A model generated the notes under the pieces. It was not told where the DNA came from. It worked only from the letters and a program-made list of their open reading frames with translations, and did no database searches. This document shows, in pieces, positions 1 through 7,922 of a stretch of DNA of 64,000 bases. The stretch is from Asanoa siamensis. GTDB taxonomy: Bacteria; Actinomycetota; Actinomycetes; Mycobacteriales; Micromonosporaceae. Made by a program: the position numbers and the translations under genes. The first letter of the stretch is position 1, and each line of letters begins with the position of its first letter. The stretch lies in the NCBI RefSeq assembly GCF_016862555.1, contig NZ_BONE01000011.1:62001-126000 (forward strand). Direction: 5' to 3'.

Positions 1-666
1 GACAACCTCAAGCCCGGTTGCTGGAAGACCCCTGAGGTGATGGCCGCCCTCGAGGCGACCGAGAAGATCGTCAAGGACGGCTACACGCTGGCCGGCTCGG
101 CGACGCTGACCCACACCGAGTCGCAGCAGGCGTGGCTCGACGGCAAGGCGGCGATCCTGCCCTGCGGCACCTGGCTCGAGAACGAGATGCGCCAGACGAT
201 CCCGTCCGGCTTCCAGATGAAGCTCGCCAACTTCTGGGACGTCAGCGCGAACGACAAGGCCAAGGGCGCCGTGTACGCCGGCTCGGGCGAGAACTGGATC
301 GTCCCGAAGAAGGCGGCCAACGCGGCTGGCGGCATGGAGTTCCTGCGGGCCATGTTCTCCGTCGAGGGCGCCGGCAAGTTCGCGGAGCTGACGAGCTCGC
401 TCTCCTCGCGGGCCGGTTCGGGCGACAAGGTCACCAACTCGACCGCGCTGGTCTCGGCCGGCGAGGTCATGAAGAAGGCCACGGGCGACCTGGTCTCCTT
501 CAAGCACCCCGACTGGTACGCCGACGTCGACAAGGCGGAGCAGAACGCGATCGGTGAGCTGATGGCCGGCCGTATGACCGCCGCGAAGTTCGCCGATACG
601 CTCCAGGCGGCCACGGACAAGGTGGCCGGCGACAGTTCCATCAAGAAGTTCACCCGCGACGCCTAG
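1..666 (+). CDS. NgcE-like ABC transporter substrate-binding protein, C-terminal part
   Basis: The frame is open from the left edge and stops with TAG at 664-666, so only about 221 C-terminal residues are present; an internal ATG at 37 is not the start. The sequence, with LTHTESQQAWLDGKAAILP and a Trp/Tyr-rich sugar-binding tail (HPDWYADV), follows the layout I recall for the N-acetylglucosamine/N,N'-diacetylchitobiose binding protein NgcE of streptomycetes. It would be an extracytoplasmic lipoprotein whose signal peptide lies outside the window. It is followed after 14 bp by two permease genes in the same direction, so it is the first part of an importer operon. The exact sugar is inferred from family resemblance only. 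Confidence 0.85.
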   Translation, partial: DNLKPGCWKTPEVMAALEATEKIVKDGYTLAGSATLTHTESQQAWLDGKAAILPCGTWLENEMRQTIPSGFQMKLANFWDVSANDKAKGAVYAGSGENWIVPKKAANAAGGMEFLRAMFSVEGAGKFAELTSSLSSRAGSGDKVTNSTALVSAGEVMKKATGDLVSFKHPDWYADVDKAEQNAIGELMAGRMTAAKFADTLQAATDKVAGDSSIKKFTRDA

Positions 667-680
667 AACGGATAGTCGAG

Positions 681-1622
681 ATGCGGCACGGTAAAGCCCG
701 CTTCATCACGAGTTTCCTGTTCCTGCCGGTGCTGCTGTACGTGTTCTACGTGCTGTGGCCCTACGCGCAGGACATCGGGTACTCGCTGACGAACTGGGGC
801 GGTTACTCCGACACACAGGAGTTCGTCGGGCTGGACAACTACGTCCGGCTGGTCAAGGACGAGCTGATCCGCAAAGCCTTCTGGCACAGCGTGTTCTTCC
901 TGGTCACCGTGCCGGTCTTCACGATCGCACTGGCCCTGCTCTTCGCGTTCCTGCTCAATGTGGGCGGACGCGGGAGCAGGGCCGGGGTCCGCGGCGTCTG
1001 GGGCTCCAACGTCTACAAGGTGATCTTCTTCTTCCCGCAGGTGCTCTCGCTCGTGCTGGTCGCCATCATGTGGCAGGCCATCTACCGCGGCGACAGCCAG
1101 GGCCTGCTCAACGGGATCCTGATGAAGATCGGCCTGGTCGACGCCGACAAGCCCCTGCAGTTCGTCGCCGACCCGACGCCTTTCCTCGGCGTACCCACCG
1201 TGCTCTGGTTCCTGCTCCTGATCGCGGTCTGGGGCGGCACCGGTTTCTACATGGTGCTGTTCTCCGCGGCGATGCAGTCGATCCCCAAGGACATCTTCGA
1301 GGCCGCGACGCTCGACGGGGCCAGCCGGATCAGCGCGTTCTTCCGGATCACGCTGCCGCTGCTGCGCGACTCGGTCTCGGTCGCCTGGGTCTACCTCGGC
1401 TTCATCGCCCTCGACATGTACGCGCTGGTCTACGTCATGACGCCCAGCCAGGGTGGGCCTGACCACGCGAGCGAGGTGTTCGCGTCGGTCATCAACTTCA
1501 CCGCGTTCAACAAGGGCCAGTTCGGCTACGCCTGCGCGATGGCCGTCGCCCTCGGCATCTTCACCCTGCTGCTGGCCGCCGTGCAGCTGCGGGTCACCCG
1601 CCGCGAGCGGATCGAGTACTAG
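681..1622 (+). CDS. Sugar ABC transporter permease, NgcF-like (MalF type)
   Basis: A 313-residue inner-membrane permease. The N-terminus (RFITSFLFLPVLLYVFYVLW) is the first of about six transmembrane helices, and the cytoplasmic EAA loop that docks the ATPase is at EAATLDGASRISAFFRITLP (about 207-226). The NVGGRG segment and overall length match NgcF-type permeases for N-acetylglucosamine/chitobiose. It lies 14 bp after the binding-protein gene and its stop overlaps the AGGAG ribosome site of the next permease, so the three are one operon. No ATP-binding subunit is encoded in this operon, which is usual for actinomycete sugar importers that share one ATPase. Confidence 0.9.
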   Translation: MRHGKARFITSFLFLPVLLYVFYVLWPYAQDIGYSLTNWGGYSDTQEFVGLDNYVRLVKDELIRKAFWHSVFFLVTVPVFTIALALLFAFLLNVGGRGSRAGVRGVWGSNVYKVIFFFPQVLSLVLVAIMWQAIYRGDSQGLLNGILMKIGLVDADKPLQFVADPTPFLGVPTVLWFLLLIAVWGGTGFYMVLFSAAMQSIPKDIFEAATLDGASRISAFFRITLPLLRDSVSVAWVYLGFIALDMYALVYVMTPSQGGPDHASEVFASVINFTAFNKGQFGYACAMAVALGIFTLLLAAVQLRVTRRERIEY

Positions 1623-1630
1623 GAGTCGGC

Positions 1631-2581
1631 ATGAGTACGGTTACTACGCCACCCTCGGCGGGCACCGTCGGCGTGGCCGCCCCGCAGCCCGACCGGCGGC
1701 GCGCGAAGGACGGCTCCTCGCTCGGCGACGTCGCGGTCAGCGGCTTCTCCCACCTCTTCCTGCTCGTGTGGGGCGCGATGGTGGTGCTCCCGCTGCTGTG
1801 GGTGGTGGTCTCCTCGTTCAAGACCGACCAGGAGATCATCCGCAAGCCGCTCTCGCTGATCCCCGAGGGCCTGCACTGGGGCAACTTCTCGCGGGCCTGG
1901 ACCAACGGCCACTTCACCGACGTCTTCCTCGACACGGTGATCATCGTGGGCGGCGGCGTGTTCCTCACGATGCTGCTCGGCTCGATGGCCGCGTACGTGC
2001 TGGCCCGGTACGAGTTCCCCGGCAACCGGGTCATCTACTACCTGTTCCTGGCGGGCCTGACGCTGCCCGTCTACATGGCCGCGGTGCCGCTCTACAAGGG
2101 CATCGACAACATGGGCAAGATCGTGCCGTTCCTCGGGCACAACCAGTACGCGATGCTGATCCTGGTCTACGTCGCCTGGTCGCTGTCGTTCACGGTCTTC
2201 TTCATGCACTCGTTCTTCCGCACGCTGCCCACCACGGTGGCGGAGGCGGGGCTGGTCGACGGCTGCTCGCACACCGCGCTGTTCTTCCGGGTCATGCTGC
2301 CGATGGCCAAGCCCGGCCTGATCAGCATCGGCATCTTCAACGTGATCGGGCAGTGGAACCAGTGGTACCTGCCCGTGCTGCTGATGCAGCCCCAGAGCGG
2401 CGAGGACAAGCGCGCCCCGATCTCGCAGGCGCTGATCGACCTCTCGGTCAACCAGGGCTACCGGTCCGACTGGTCCGGCATGTTCGCCGGCCTGACGATG
2501 GCGATGCTGCCGGTGCTCGCGGTCTACATCATCTTCCAGCGCCAGGTCCAGGCGGGCCTGACGGGGAGCATCACGAAGTAA
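1631..2581 (+). CDS. Sugar ABC transporter permease, NgcG-like (MalG type)
   Basis: A 316-residue permease forming the heterodimer partner of the upstream permease. A roughly 35-residue cytoplasmic N-terminal extension is followed by about six membrane helices. The EAA loop is at about 203-222 (VAEAGLVDGCSHTALFFRVM). The AGGAG ribosome site (1621-1625) overlaps the TAG stop of the previous gene, showing translational coupling. The C-terminal QRQVQAGLTGSITK is the typical MalG-family ending. It is the last transporter gene; the polymerase gene that follows starts 29 bp later, apparently from its own promoter. Confidence 0.9.
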   Translation: MSTVTTPPSAGTVGVAAPQPDRRRAKDGSSLGDVAVSGFSHLFLLVWGAMVVLPLLWVVVSSFKTDQEIIRKPLSLIPEGLHWGNFSRAWTNGHFTDVFLDTVIIVGGGVFLTMLLGSMAAYVLARYEFPGNRVIYYLFLAGLTLPVYMAAVPLYKGIDNMGKIVPFLGHNQYAMLILVYVAWSLSFTVFFMHSFFRTLPTTVAEAGLVDGCSHTALFFRVMLPMAKPGLISIGIFNVIGQWNQWYLPVLLMQPQSGEDKRAPISQALIDLSVNQGYRSDWSGMFAGLTMAMLPVLAVYIIFQRQVQAGLTGSITK

Positions 2582-2598
2582 CTGTCGTACCCGTCGGG

Positions 2599-2604
2599 TC
2601 TAAT
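2599..2604 (+). promoter_or_regulatory. Probable -10 box of leaderless polymerase gene
   Basis: TCTAAT matches TATAAT at five of six positions and ends six bases before the GTG at 2611, the spacing expected when the transcript begins at the start codon. There is no purine-rich ribosome site before this GTG. Confidence 0.45.
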
Positions 2605-2610
2605 GGGTCC

Positions 2611-4281
2611 GTGCTGGTCGCGGCGGTTCCGGGGGAGGGCGGTTCGGGTCGGCTCCTGCCGCTCGACGACAGGGGCCGCCCAGCCGGCGCCGCCGCGACC
2701 GTGCCGTCCCTGGCCTCGGCCGTCGCGTCGCTCGAAGCTTCCGATTCGCCGCGCTGGGTCTGGCCCGCGACGTCGGCTGTTTATCCCGGGTTGCTCCGAT
2801 CCGGGGTGCGGGTCGCGCGGTGTCATGACGTCGAGCTGACCGAGGCGCTGCTGCTCGGGTCCGCGGGGTCCTGGGGTGCGCCGCGGTCTCCCGCCGCCGC
2901 GCTGGCCCGGTTGCGGGGCACGCCGGTGCCGCCCGATCCGCCGCCTGCCGCGGCGACGCCGCCCGGGGGTGGGCAGGGCGAGCTGTTCGCGGCGCCGTCG
3001 GCTTCGTCGTCGGTCGGGCTCGAAGACCTGGTCACCGTGTACGCGGACCAGCGCGCCCGGATGGCCGACGTGCCCACGTCGCCCGCGGGGTTCCGGCTGC
3101 TGGTGGCCGCCGAGTCGGCCGGTGCCCTGGTCGCGGCCGAGATGGGGTTCGCCGGGCTGCCGTGGCGGGCCGACCTGCACGACGAGCTGCTCCGCTCGCT
3201 GCTGGGGGCGCCGTCAGCGGTGGGTGGGCCGCCGGCCCGCCTTGTGACGCTGGCCGCGGAGATCGCCGCCGCGTTCGGGGTCCGCTCGGTGCACCCGGAG
3301 TCCCCGGGCGAGCTGCTCAAGCTGTTTCACCGGGCCGGAGTCGACGTGCCCAACACGCGGTCCTGGGTGCTGCAGCACGTCGACCATCCGGCGGTGCGCC
3401 CGGTGCTGGCCTACAAAGAGCTCTACCGGATCTGGACGGCGCACGGCTGGGCGTGGCGCGACGCCTGGGTGCGCGACGGCCGGTTCCGGCCCGAATACGT
3501 GCCGGGCGGGGTGGTCTCCGGGCGGTGGGCCAGCCGCGGCGGGGGAGCGCTGCAGATCCCCAAGGTGGTCCGGCGGGCGGTGGTCGCCGACCCGGGCTGG
3601 CGCTTCGTGGTCGCCGACGCCGCCCAGCTCGAGCCCCGCGTCCTGGCCGCGGTCTCGGGCGACGCCCGGCTGGCCGCGGCGGGCCGGGCCGGCGACCTCT
3701 ACGCGGCCCTGGCGGCCGACGCCTTCGACGGCGACCGGGCCAAGGCCAAGGTGGCACTGCTCGGCGCCATGTACGGCCAGACGGGCGGCGCGGCGGTGCC
3801 GGCGCTGGCCGCGCTGCGGGGGCACTACCCGACGGCGTTCGACTACGTCGAGAGCGCGGCCCGCACGGGGGAGGGCGGCGGCCTGGTGCGGTCCTGGCTG
3901 GGGCGCACCTGCCCGCCGTCGTCGGTCTCGGTGTCGCTGGCCGACGCGGGTTACGAGGGCGGCGAGCCCGCCGCGGGCGGTGGTGCGCGGGCGCGGGCCC
4001 GCGGCCGGTTCACCCGCAACTTCGTCATCCAGGCCACGGCGGCCGAGTGGGCCCTGGCGCTGCTGGCGACGCTGCGCACGACACTGGCCGGCACGCCGGC
4101 CGAGCTGGTCCTGTTCCAGCACGACGAGGTGCTGGTGCACTGCCCGGCCGACCAGGCGGAGGCGGTGGTCACGGCGGTCCACGAGGCGGGCGAGCGCGCG
4201 ACCCGCACGCTCTTCGGCGACACGGAGGTCCGCTTCCCGATGGAGGCGACCGCGGTCGACTGTTACGCGGAGGCCAAATGA
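2611..4281 (+). CDS. Bifunctional 3'-5' exonuclease/DNA polymerase-like protein (family A)
   Basis: A 556-residue family A polymerase of the short actinobacterial type. The N-terminal half (to about 200) corresponds to a degenerate 3'-5' exonuclease region (RWVWPATSAVYPGLLRSGVR, then CHD). The polymerase half has motif A VVADAAQLEPR with Asp336, motif B around Lys380-Tyr388 (KAKVALLGAMYGQ) and motif C QHDE with His504-Asp505-Glu506. All key catalytic carboxylates are present. A Gly/Ala/Arg-rich insertion lies at about 445-465. GTG 2611 was chosen because the upstream part of the open frame overlaps the permease gene and lacks family similarity. It is coupled to the next gene by an ATGA overlap. 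Its biological role, probably repair, is inferred. Confidence 0.85.
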   Translation: MLVAAVPGEGGSGRLLPLDDRGRPAGAAATVPSLASAVASLEASDSPRWVWPATSAVYPGLLRSGVRVARCHDVELTEALLLGSAGSWGAPRSPAAALARLRGTPVPPDPPPAAATPPGGGQGELFAAPSASSSVGLEDLVTVYADQRARMADVPTSPAGFRLLVAAESAGALVAAEMGFAGLPWRADLHDELLRSLLGAPSAVGGPPARLVTLAAEIAAAFGVRSVHPESPGELLKLFHRAGVDVPNTRSWVLQHVDHPAVRPVLAYKELYRIWTAHGWAWRDAWVRDGRFRPEYVPGGVVSGRWASRGGGALQIPKVVRRAVVADPGWRFVVADAAQLEPRVLAAVSGDARLAAAGRAGDLYAALAADAFDGDRAKAKVALLGAMYGQTGGAAVPALAALRGHYPTAFDYVESAARTGEGGGLVRSWLGRTCPPSSVSVSLADAGYEGGEPAAGGGARARARGRFTRNFVIQATAAEWALALLATLRTTLAGTPAELVLFQHDEVLVHCPADQAEAVVTAVHEAGERATRTLFGDTEVRFPMEATAVDCYAEAK

Positions 4282-5066
4282 GCACTGATTCGGTGACGTC
4301 CCGCGACGGGACGCCGATCGCCTACACGCGCGCCGGGGCCGGGCCGGCGGTCGTGCTGGTGGGCGGCGGGCTCGACGACGGCGCCGAGAACGCGCCCCTG
4401 GGCGCGGCGTTGGCGCGGTCGTTCACGGTCGTCAACTACGCGCGTCGCGGCCGCGCGCCCAGTGGCGACACCGCGCCCTACGCGGTGGAGCGGGAGATCG
4501 ACGACCTGGCCGCGTTGCTGGCCGTGGTCGACGGTCCCGCGCATCTCTTCGGCGCCTCCTCGGGCGGGGCGCTGGCGCTCACCGCCGCGGCGGCCGGGCT
4601 GCCGGTCGGGCGGGTCGCGGTCTACGAGGTTCCCTACTTCACCGACGCGGGCCTGCGCGCCGCCTGGGCCTCCTATGTGGACGAGCTGACCGCGCTGCTG
4701 GCCGCCGGGCGGCCCGACGAGGCCCTCGCCGCGTTCATGCGGGTCGCCGGGTCCGGCCCCGACGACATCGCCGCCGCCCGGGCGGCACCGGTCTGGCCGT
4801 CGTTGGTCACGCTCGCGCCGACGCTGGCCTACGACGCGGCGTGCCTCGGCGACGGGAGCGTGCCGGCGGAGCGCCTCGCCGCGATCCGGCAACCGGTGCT
4901 CGTCGCCACCGGAGCCGACGCCGAGGGCCTGACCTTCTTCCACAGCGCCGCCGACGCGCTGGTGGCCGCGCTGCCGCACGGCACGCGCGCGGTGCTGTCG
5001 CGACCCGGCCACGTCGCCGACCCCGAGATCCTGGCCCCGGTGCTGCGGGACTTCTACGTGTCGTGA
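4278..5066 (+). CDS. Alpha/beta fold hydrolase
   Basis: A 262-residue cytosolic alpha/beta hydrolase. The oxyanion-hole loop is VGGGLDD (about 32-38). The nucleophile elbow is GASSGG with the second Ser as nucleophile (about 96-101). The acid is probably Asp in ATGADAEG and the histidine is in SRPGHVADPE near the end. The ATG overlaps the polymerase stop as ATGA, so it is translationally coupled although the two functions are unrelated. Members of this family act on small esters, lactones or peroxides; the substrate cannot be read from the sequence. Confidence 0.85.
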   Translation: MSTDSVTSRDGTPIAYTRAGAGPAVVLVGGGLDDGAENAPLGAALARSFTVVNYARRGRAPSGDTAPYAVEREIDDLAALLAVVDGPAHLFGASSGGALALTAAAAGLPVGRVAVYEVPYFTDAGLRAAWASYVDELTALLAAGRPDEALAAFMRVAGSGPDDIAAARAAPVWPSLVTLAPTLAYDAACLGDGSVPAERLAAIRQPVLVATGADAEGLTFFHSAADALVAALPHGTRAVLSRPGHVADPEILAPVLRDFYVS

Positions 5067-5131
5067 CGCGTGGGTGCTTGCCGCCCGGCCCGCCGCCGGA
5101 CGAGCGTGGCCCGGGTCGGTGACCCAGCTTG

Positions 5132-5575
5132 TCAGCGCTCGTCGAGCTGCTCGGCCAGGCCGACGATGATCCCCTCGGGGCCGCGGACGTAGCAGAGCCG
5201 GTAGCTGTCGCCGTACCGGACCAGCTCGCCGACGAGCTCGGCGCCGTGGGTGCGCAGGCGGGCGAGGACGTCCTCGATGTCCTCGACGGCGAACATGATG
5301 CGACCCATGCCCAGCGTGTTGGCCGGCGCGTTCCTCGGCTCGGCGCTGATCGCCTTGGGCGTGTGGAACGTCGTCAGCTCGACCCGGCCGTGGCCGTCGG
5401 GGGTGCGTACGACCGCGATGTCCGCCCGGACCCCGTCGAGCCCGACGAGCTGGTCGACCGACGCGCCCTCGACCGTCGTCTGACCCTCCAGCTCGAGACC
5501 GAGCGCGACGAAGAACGCGATCGCGGCCGCGAGGTCGTCGACGACGATGAGGACGTTGTCCATCCGCTTGACCAT
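5132..5575 (-). CDS. VOC family (glyoxalase/bleomycin-resistance fold) protein
   Basis: A 147-residue vicinal-oxygen-chelate protein with the two beta-alpha-beta-beta-beta modules expected of the family: MDNVLIVVDDLAAAIAFF at the N-terminus and IMFAVEDIEDVLARL in the second half, ending with EGIIVGLAEQL. The start at 5575 is preceded by GAAGGAG at good spacing; a longer open frame upstream has no ribosome site and would overlap the lysR gene. The gene is transcribed divergently from a LysR regulator 100 bp away, which probably controls it. Substrate unknown. Confidence 0.88.
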   Translation of the reverse strand: MVKRMDNVLIVVDDLAAAIAFFVALGLELEGQTTVEGASVDQLVGLDGVRADIAVVRTPDGHGRVELTTFHTPKAISAEPRNAPANTLGMGRIMFAVEDIEDVLARLRTHGAELVGELVRYGDSYRLCYVRGPEGIIVGLAEQLDER

Positions 5576-5652
5576 TGGTGCTCCTTCTTCCGGGATGCGT
5601 GGCTTCAGCCTCCACCGGGGACAACCCATTCGTCCAATGCCAACTTCTGCGG

Positions 5653-5662
5653 TTATCCATAA
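5653..5662. promoter_or_regulatory. Candidate LysR operator in divergent region
   Basis: TTATCCATAA is a perfect inverted repeat (TTAT-CC-ATAA) just upstream of the lysR -10 box and between the divergent VOC and lysR genes, the usual place for LysR autoregulation and target control. It is short, so this is a suggestion. Confidence 0.35.
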
Positions 5663-5663
5663 G

Positions 5664-5669
5664 TACGAT
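5664..5669 (+). promoter_or_regulatory. -10 box of leaderless lysR-type gene
   Basis: TACGAT (TANNNT) lies exactly six bases before the ATG at 5676, and no Shine-Dalgarno sequence is present. Confidence 0.55.
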
Positions 5670-5675
5670 GAATGA

Positions 5676-6563
5676 ATGCTGGACCTCGTGCGGCTACGCA
5701 TCCTCGCGGCGATCGCCGCGCACGGCTCGGTCACCCAGGCCGCCAAACACCTGAGCTACTCCCAGCCCGCGGTCAGCCACCACCTGGCCCGGCTGGAGGC
5801 CGAGACGGGCGCCCGCCTCGTCCAACGCGTCGGGCGGGGCATCCGACTCACGCCCGAGGGTGCGCACCTGGCCCGCCGCGCCGCCGAGATCGTCGGGCGG
5901 GTCGACACCGCCGCCGCGGAACTGTCGGCGATGGTGGGCCTGCGTACCGGCCGGGTCCGGGTCGCCGGCTTCCAGTCGGCGCTCGCGGCCCTGATCCCGC
6001 ACGCGGCGGCCACCCTGCGCCGCGACCACCCCGGCATCGAGTTGCACCTGGCCGACGCGCACCCGCAGGTCGCCCTGGACCTGCTGCGCGACGGGCAGGT
6101 CGACGCCGCGGTCATCTTCCGGTACGACGACACGACACCGGACGACATCCGCGCCACGCACCTGTTCGACGACCCGATGCACCTGCTCAGCCTGCGCGCG
6201 GGCGAGACGCTGCGCGACCACCGCGACGCCGACTGGATCGCGGGCTGCGAGAACTGCCGCCGCGAGTTCGTCGACGCCTGCGAGCGGGTGGGCTTCACCC
6301 CGCACGTCGCCTACACCAGCGATGATGTGATCGTCGAACAGGCCCTCGTCGCCGCCGGCATGGGCGTGGCCACGATGCCGGGCCTGTCCCTGCGTACCCA
6401 CCGGGCACCGGGCATCGAAGCGACCCCGCTGCCGGACTTCCGGCGCCGCGTCTACCTGGCGACCTACGGCGACCCGCCGGACCCACCGGCCACCGCGGCC
6501 TTCGTGGCGGCGCTGCGTCAGGCGGTCGCCGAGGTCCGCCCGGGCGAGGCCGCGGCGGGCTAG
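5676..6563 (+). CDS. LysR family transcriptional regulator
   Basis: A 295-residue LysR regulator. The N-terminal winged helix-turn-helix spans about 1-60 with the recognition region GSVTQAAKHLSYSQPAVSHH (17-36), followed by the dimerisation helix and a periplasmic-binding-like effector domain from about residue 88 (RVRVAGFQSALAALIPHAA) to the end. The effector is unknown. It is divergent from the VOC gene, which is the likely target together with itself. Full length for the family. Confidence 0.93.
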   Translation: MLDLVRLRILAAIAAHGSVTQAAKHLSYSQPAVSHHLARLEAETGARLVQRVGRGIRLTPEGAHLARRAAEIVGRVDTAAAELSAMVGLRTGRVRVAGFQSALAALIPHAAATLRRDHPGIELHLADAHPQVALDLLRDGQVDAAVIFRYDDTTPDDIRATHLFDDPMHLLSLRAGETLRDHRDADWIAGCENCRREFVDACERVGFTPHVAYTSDDVIVEQALVAAGMGVATMPGLSLRTHRAPGIEATPLPDFRRRVYLATYGDPPDPPATAAFVAALRQAVAEVRPGEAAAG

Positions 6564-6593
6564 CGCAGGGTCATCCGTCCATGGTGCCTGGGC

Positions 6594-7340
6594 TCAGCCG
6601 GTGGCCGTCGCGAAGACGATCACGTTGTCCTGGTAGTTGTGCGTCTTCGCGTCGAACTCACCGCCGCAGGTGACGAGGCGCAGGCCGGGCTTGTCGTTCG
6701 GGCCGTACACCAGGTCGGTCGGGAACTTCCTCTTCGGGTACGACTTGACGCCGTCGACGGTGAAGCTCGCGGTGATGCCGTCCTTGCGCGTCACCGTGAT
6801 CACGTCCTTGGGCCGCAGCTCACCCAGCTTGAAGAAGACAGCCGGTGCCGTCTTCGTGGTGACGTGGCCGACGATCACGGCGTTGCCGAGCTCGCCGGGT
6901 GTGGGGCCGAGCGAGTACCAGCCCGCGAGGTCGGCCTTCTTGAGCGGCGGCACCTGCAGGGTGCGGTCCTTGTTGAGCTTCAGGTTGAGGATCGTGGCCG
7001 ACACGCCGATCCGCTTGATGGCGACGGTCACGGGCTCGGAGCGGCTGAGCGGGACCGGCGCGGGCGCCGGTGTCGCGGCCTTGTCGGCCGGCCGCGGCGA
7101 CCCGCTCGCGGCCTTCGGACGGGGCGACCCGCTGGGCGTGGCCGCCGGCAGCGTCGGCTCGAAGTCCGGTGCGGCCGCGGCGACCGGCGCCGGGGGCGTC
7201 GGCGCCCCCTGCATCGACGCGCCGAGCAGGCCCACACCGGCCAGTGCGGTCAGCGCGACGAGCACGGCGCCGGCGGCGCGCCACGGAGTTCCGTGGCGGC
7301 CGCCGGTTCGTGCCGTCGGGCCCTCAGGCCACAGAGCCAT
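6594..7340 (-). CDS. Class F sortase
   Basis: A 248-residue membrane-anchored transpeptidase that attaches secreted proteins to the cell wall. A transmembrane anchor lies at about 22-43, followed by a Pro/Ala-rich linker and the sortase barrel from about 103. Catalytic His159 is in VIVGHV and Cys225 in RLVTCGG; the DNVIVFA ending is typical of class F. The ATG at 7340 is 17 bp inside the end of the upstream gene, so the two are coupled; a longer open frame would run through that gene and is rejected. The upstream gene encodes a protein with a sorting-type tail and is the probable substrate. Confidence 0.9.
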   Translation of the reverse strand: MALWPEGPTARTGGRHGTPWRAAGAVLVALTALAGVGLLGASMQGAPTPPAPVAAAAPDFEPTLPAATPSGSPRPKAASGSPRPADKAATPAPAPVPLSRSEPVTVAIKRIGVSATILNLKLNKDRTLQVPPLKKADLAGWYSLGPTPGELGNAVIVGHVTTKTAPAVFFKLGELRPKDVITVTRKDGITASFTVDGVKSYPKRKFPTDLVYGPNDKPGLRLVTCGGEFDAKTHNYQDNVIVFATATG

Positions 7341-7704
7341 CGGTCCGCCGGCGGCGCAGGAGGACGAGCCCACCCAGCGCGGCCGCGCCGACCAGCGCGC
7401 CGCCGGTGGTGGCGAGCGTCGCGTCGGTGCCGCCGCCGGCGCCACCGTCGACCCAGCCCTTCGGCGGGCCGCACTCCTTGTCGCCGTCCTTCTTGGCGGC
7501 TTCTTCCTTCACCGGCGCCCCGTGGGGGGCCTCCTTCTTGTCTTCCTTGCCCTGCCACTCGCTGGCGGCGCAGGCCTTGTCGTCATGACCCTTCGTCCAG
7601 TCACCGCCGGGGTCGCTGGCCAGCGCGATGCCGGGTGCGATCAACAGCGTCGCCCCGCCCAGCGCGACGCTGGCGAGAACCTTGCCGACGAACCTCTTAG
7701 ACAT
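7324..7704 (-). CDS. Probable cell-wall-anchored sortase substrate with LATTG tail
   Basis: A 126-residue secreted protein. The signal peptide is about 1-29 (VALGGATLLIAPGIALA), followed by a Lys/Glu-rich hydrophilic segment with two Cys residues, then a classical sorting tail: LATTG at 97-101, a hydrophobic helix 102-116 and RRRR at 117-120. The AAGGGA ribosome site precedes the ATG. The mature protein is only about 70 residues, so it may be a small surface peptide or a spacer. It overlaps the class F sortase gene, so the pair is a dedicated enzyme-substrate unit by inference. The LAxTG motif is better known for class E sortases. Confidence 0.8.
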   Translation of the reverse strand: MSKRFVGKVLASVALGGATLLIAPGIALASDPGGDWTKGHDDKACAASEWQGKEDKKEAPHGAPVKEEAAKKDGDKECGPPKGWVDGGAGGGTDATLATTGGALVGAAALGGLVLLRRRRTDGSVA

Positions 7705-7922
7705 GGGTGATGTCCCTTCTTGCCCCCGTGAGCCCGACGGACAGCCGAGCCATGACCGACACTAGCCATGTTGTACGTTTTGTGAGGCTTTATCAGCAAC
7801 GTCGGATAAATCCGTCGCTGCCCGAGTCGGCCGGTCGGATAGACGACTGCGGCGGTGCGCACCGGGGGCGGCCGTGGCAAGACTGTGGTCCGTATCGATT
7901 CACTCGCCGTGCGGAGGCTGGC

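Noticed and set aside
1453-2610. N-terminal extension of the polymerase frame
   Set aside because: It overlaps two permease genes in another frame and contains no family motif; GTG 2611 gives the expected N-terminus.
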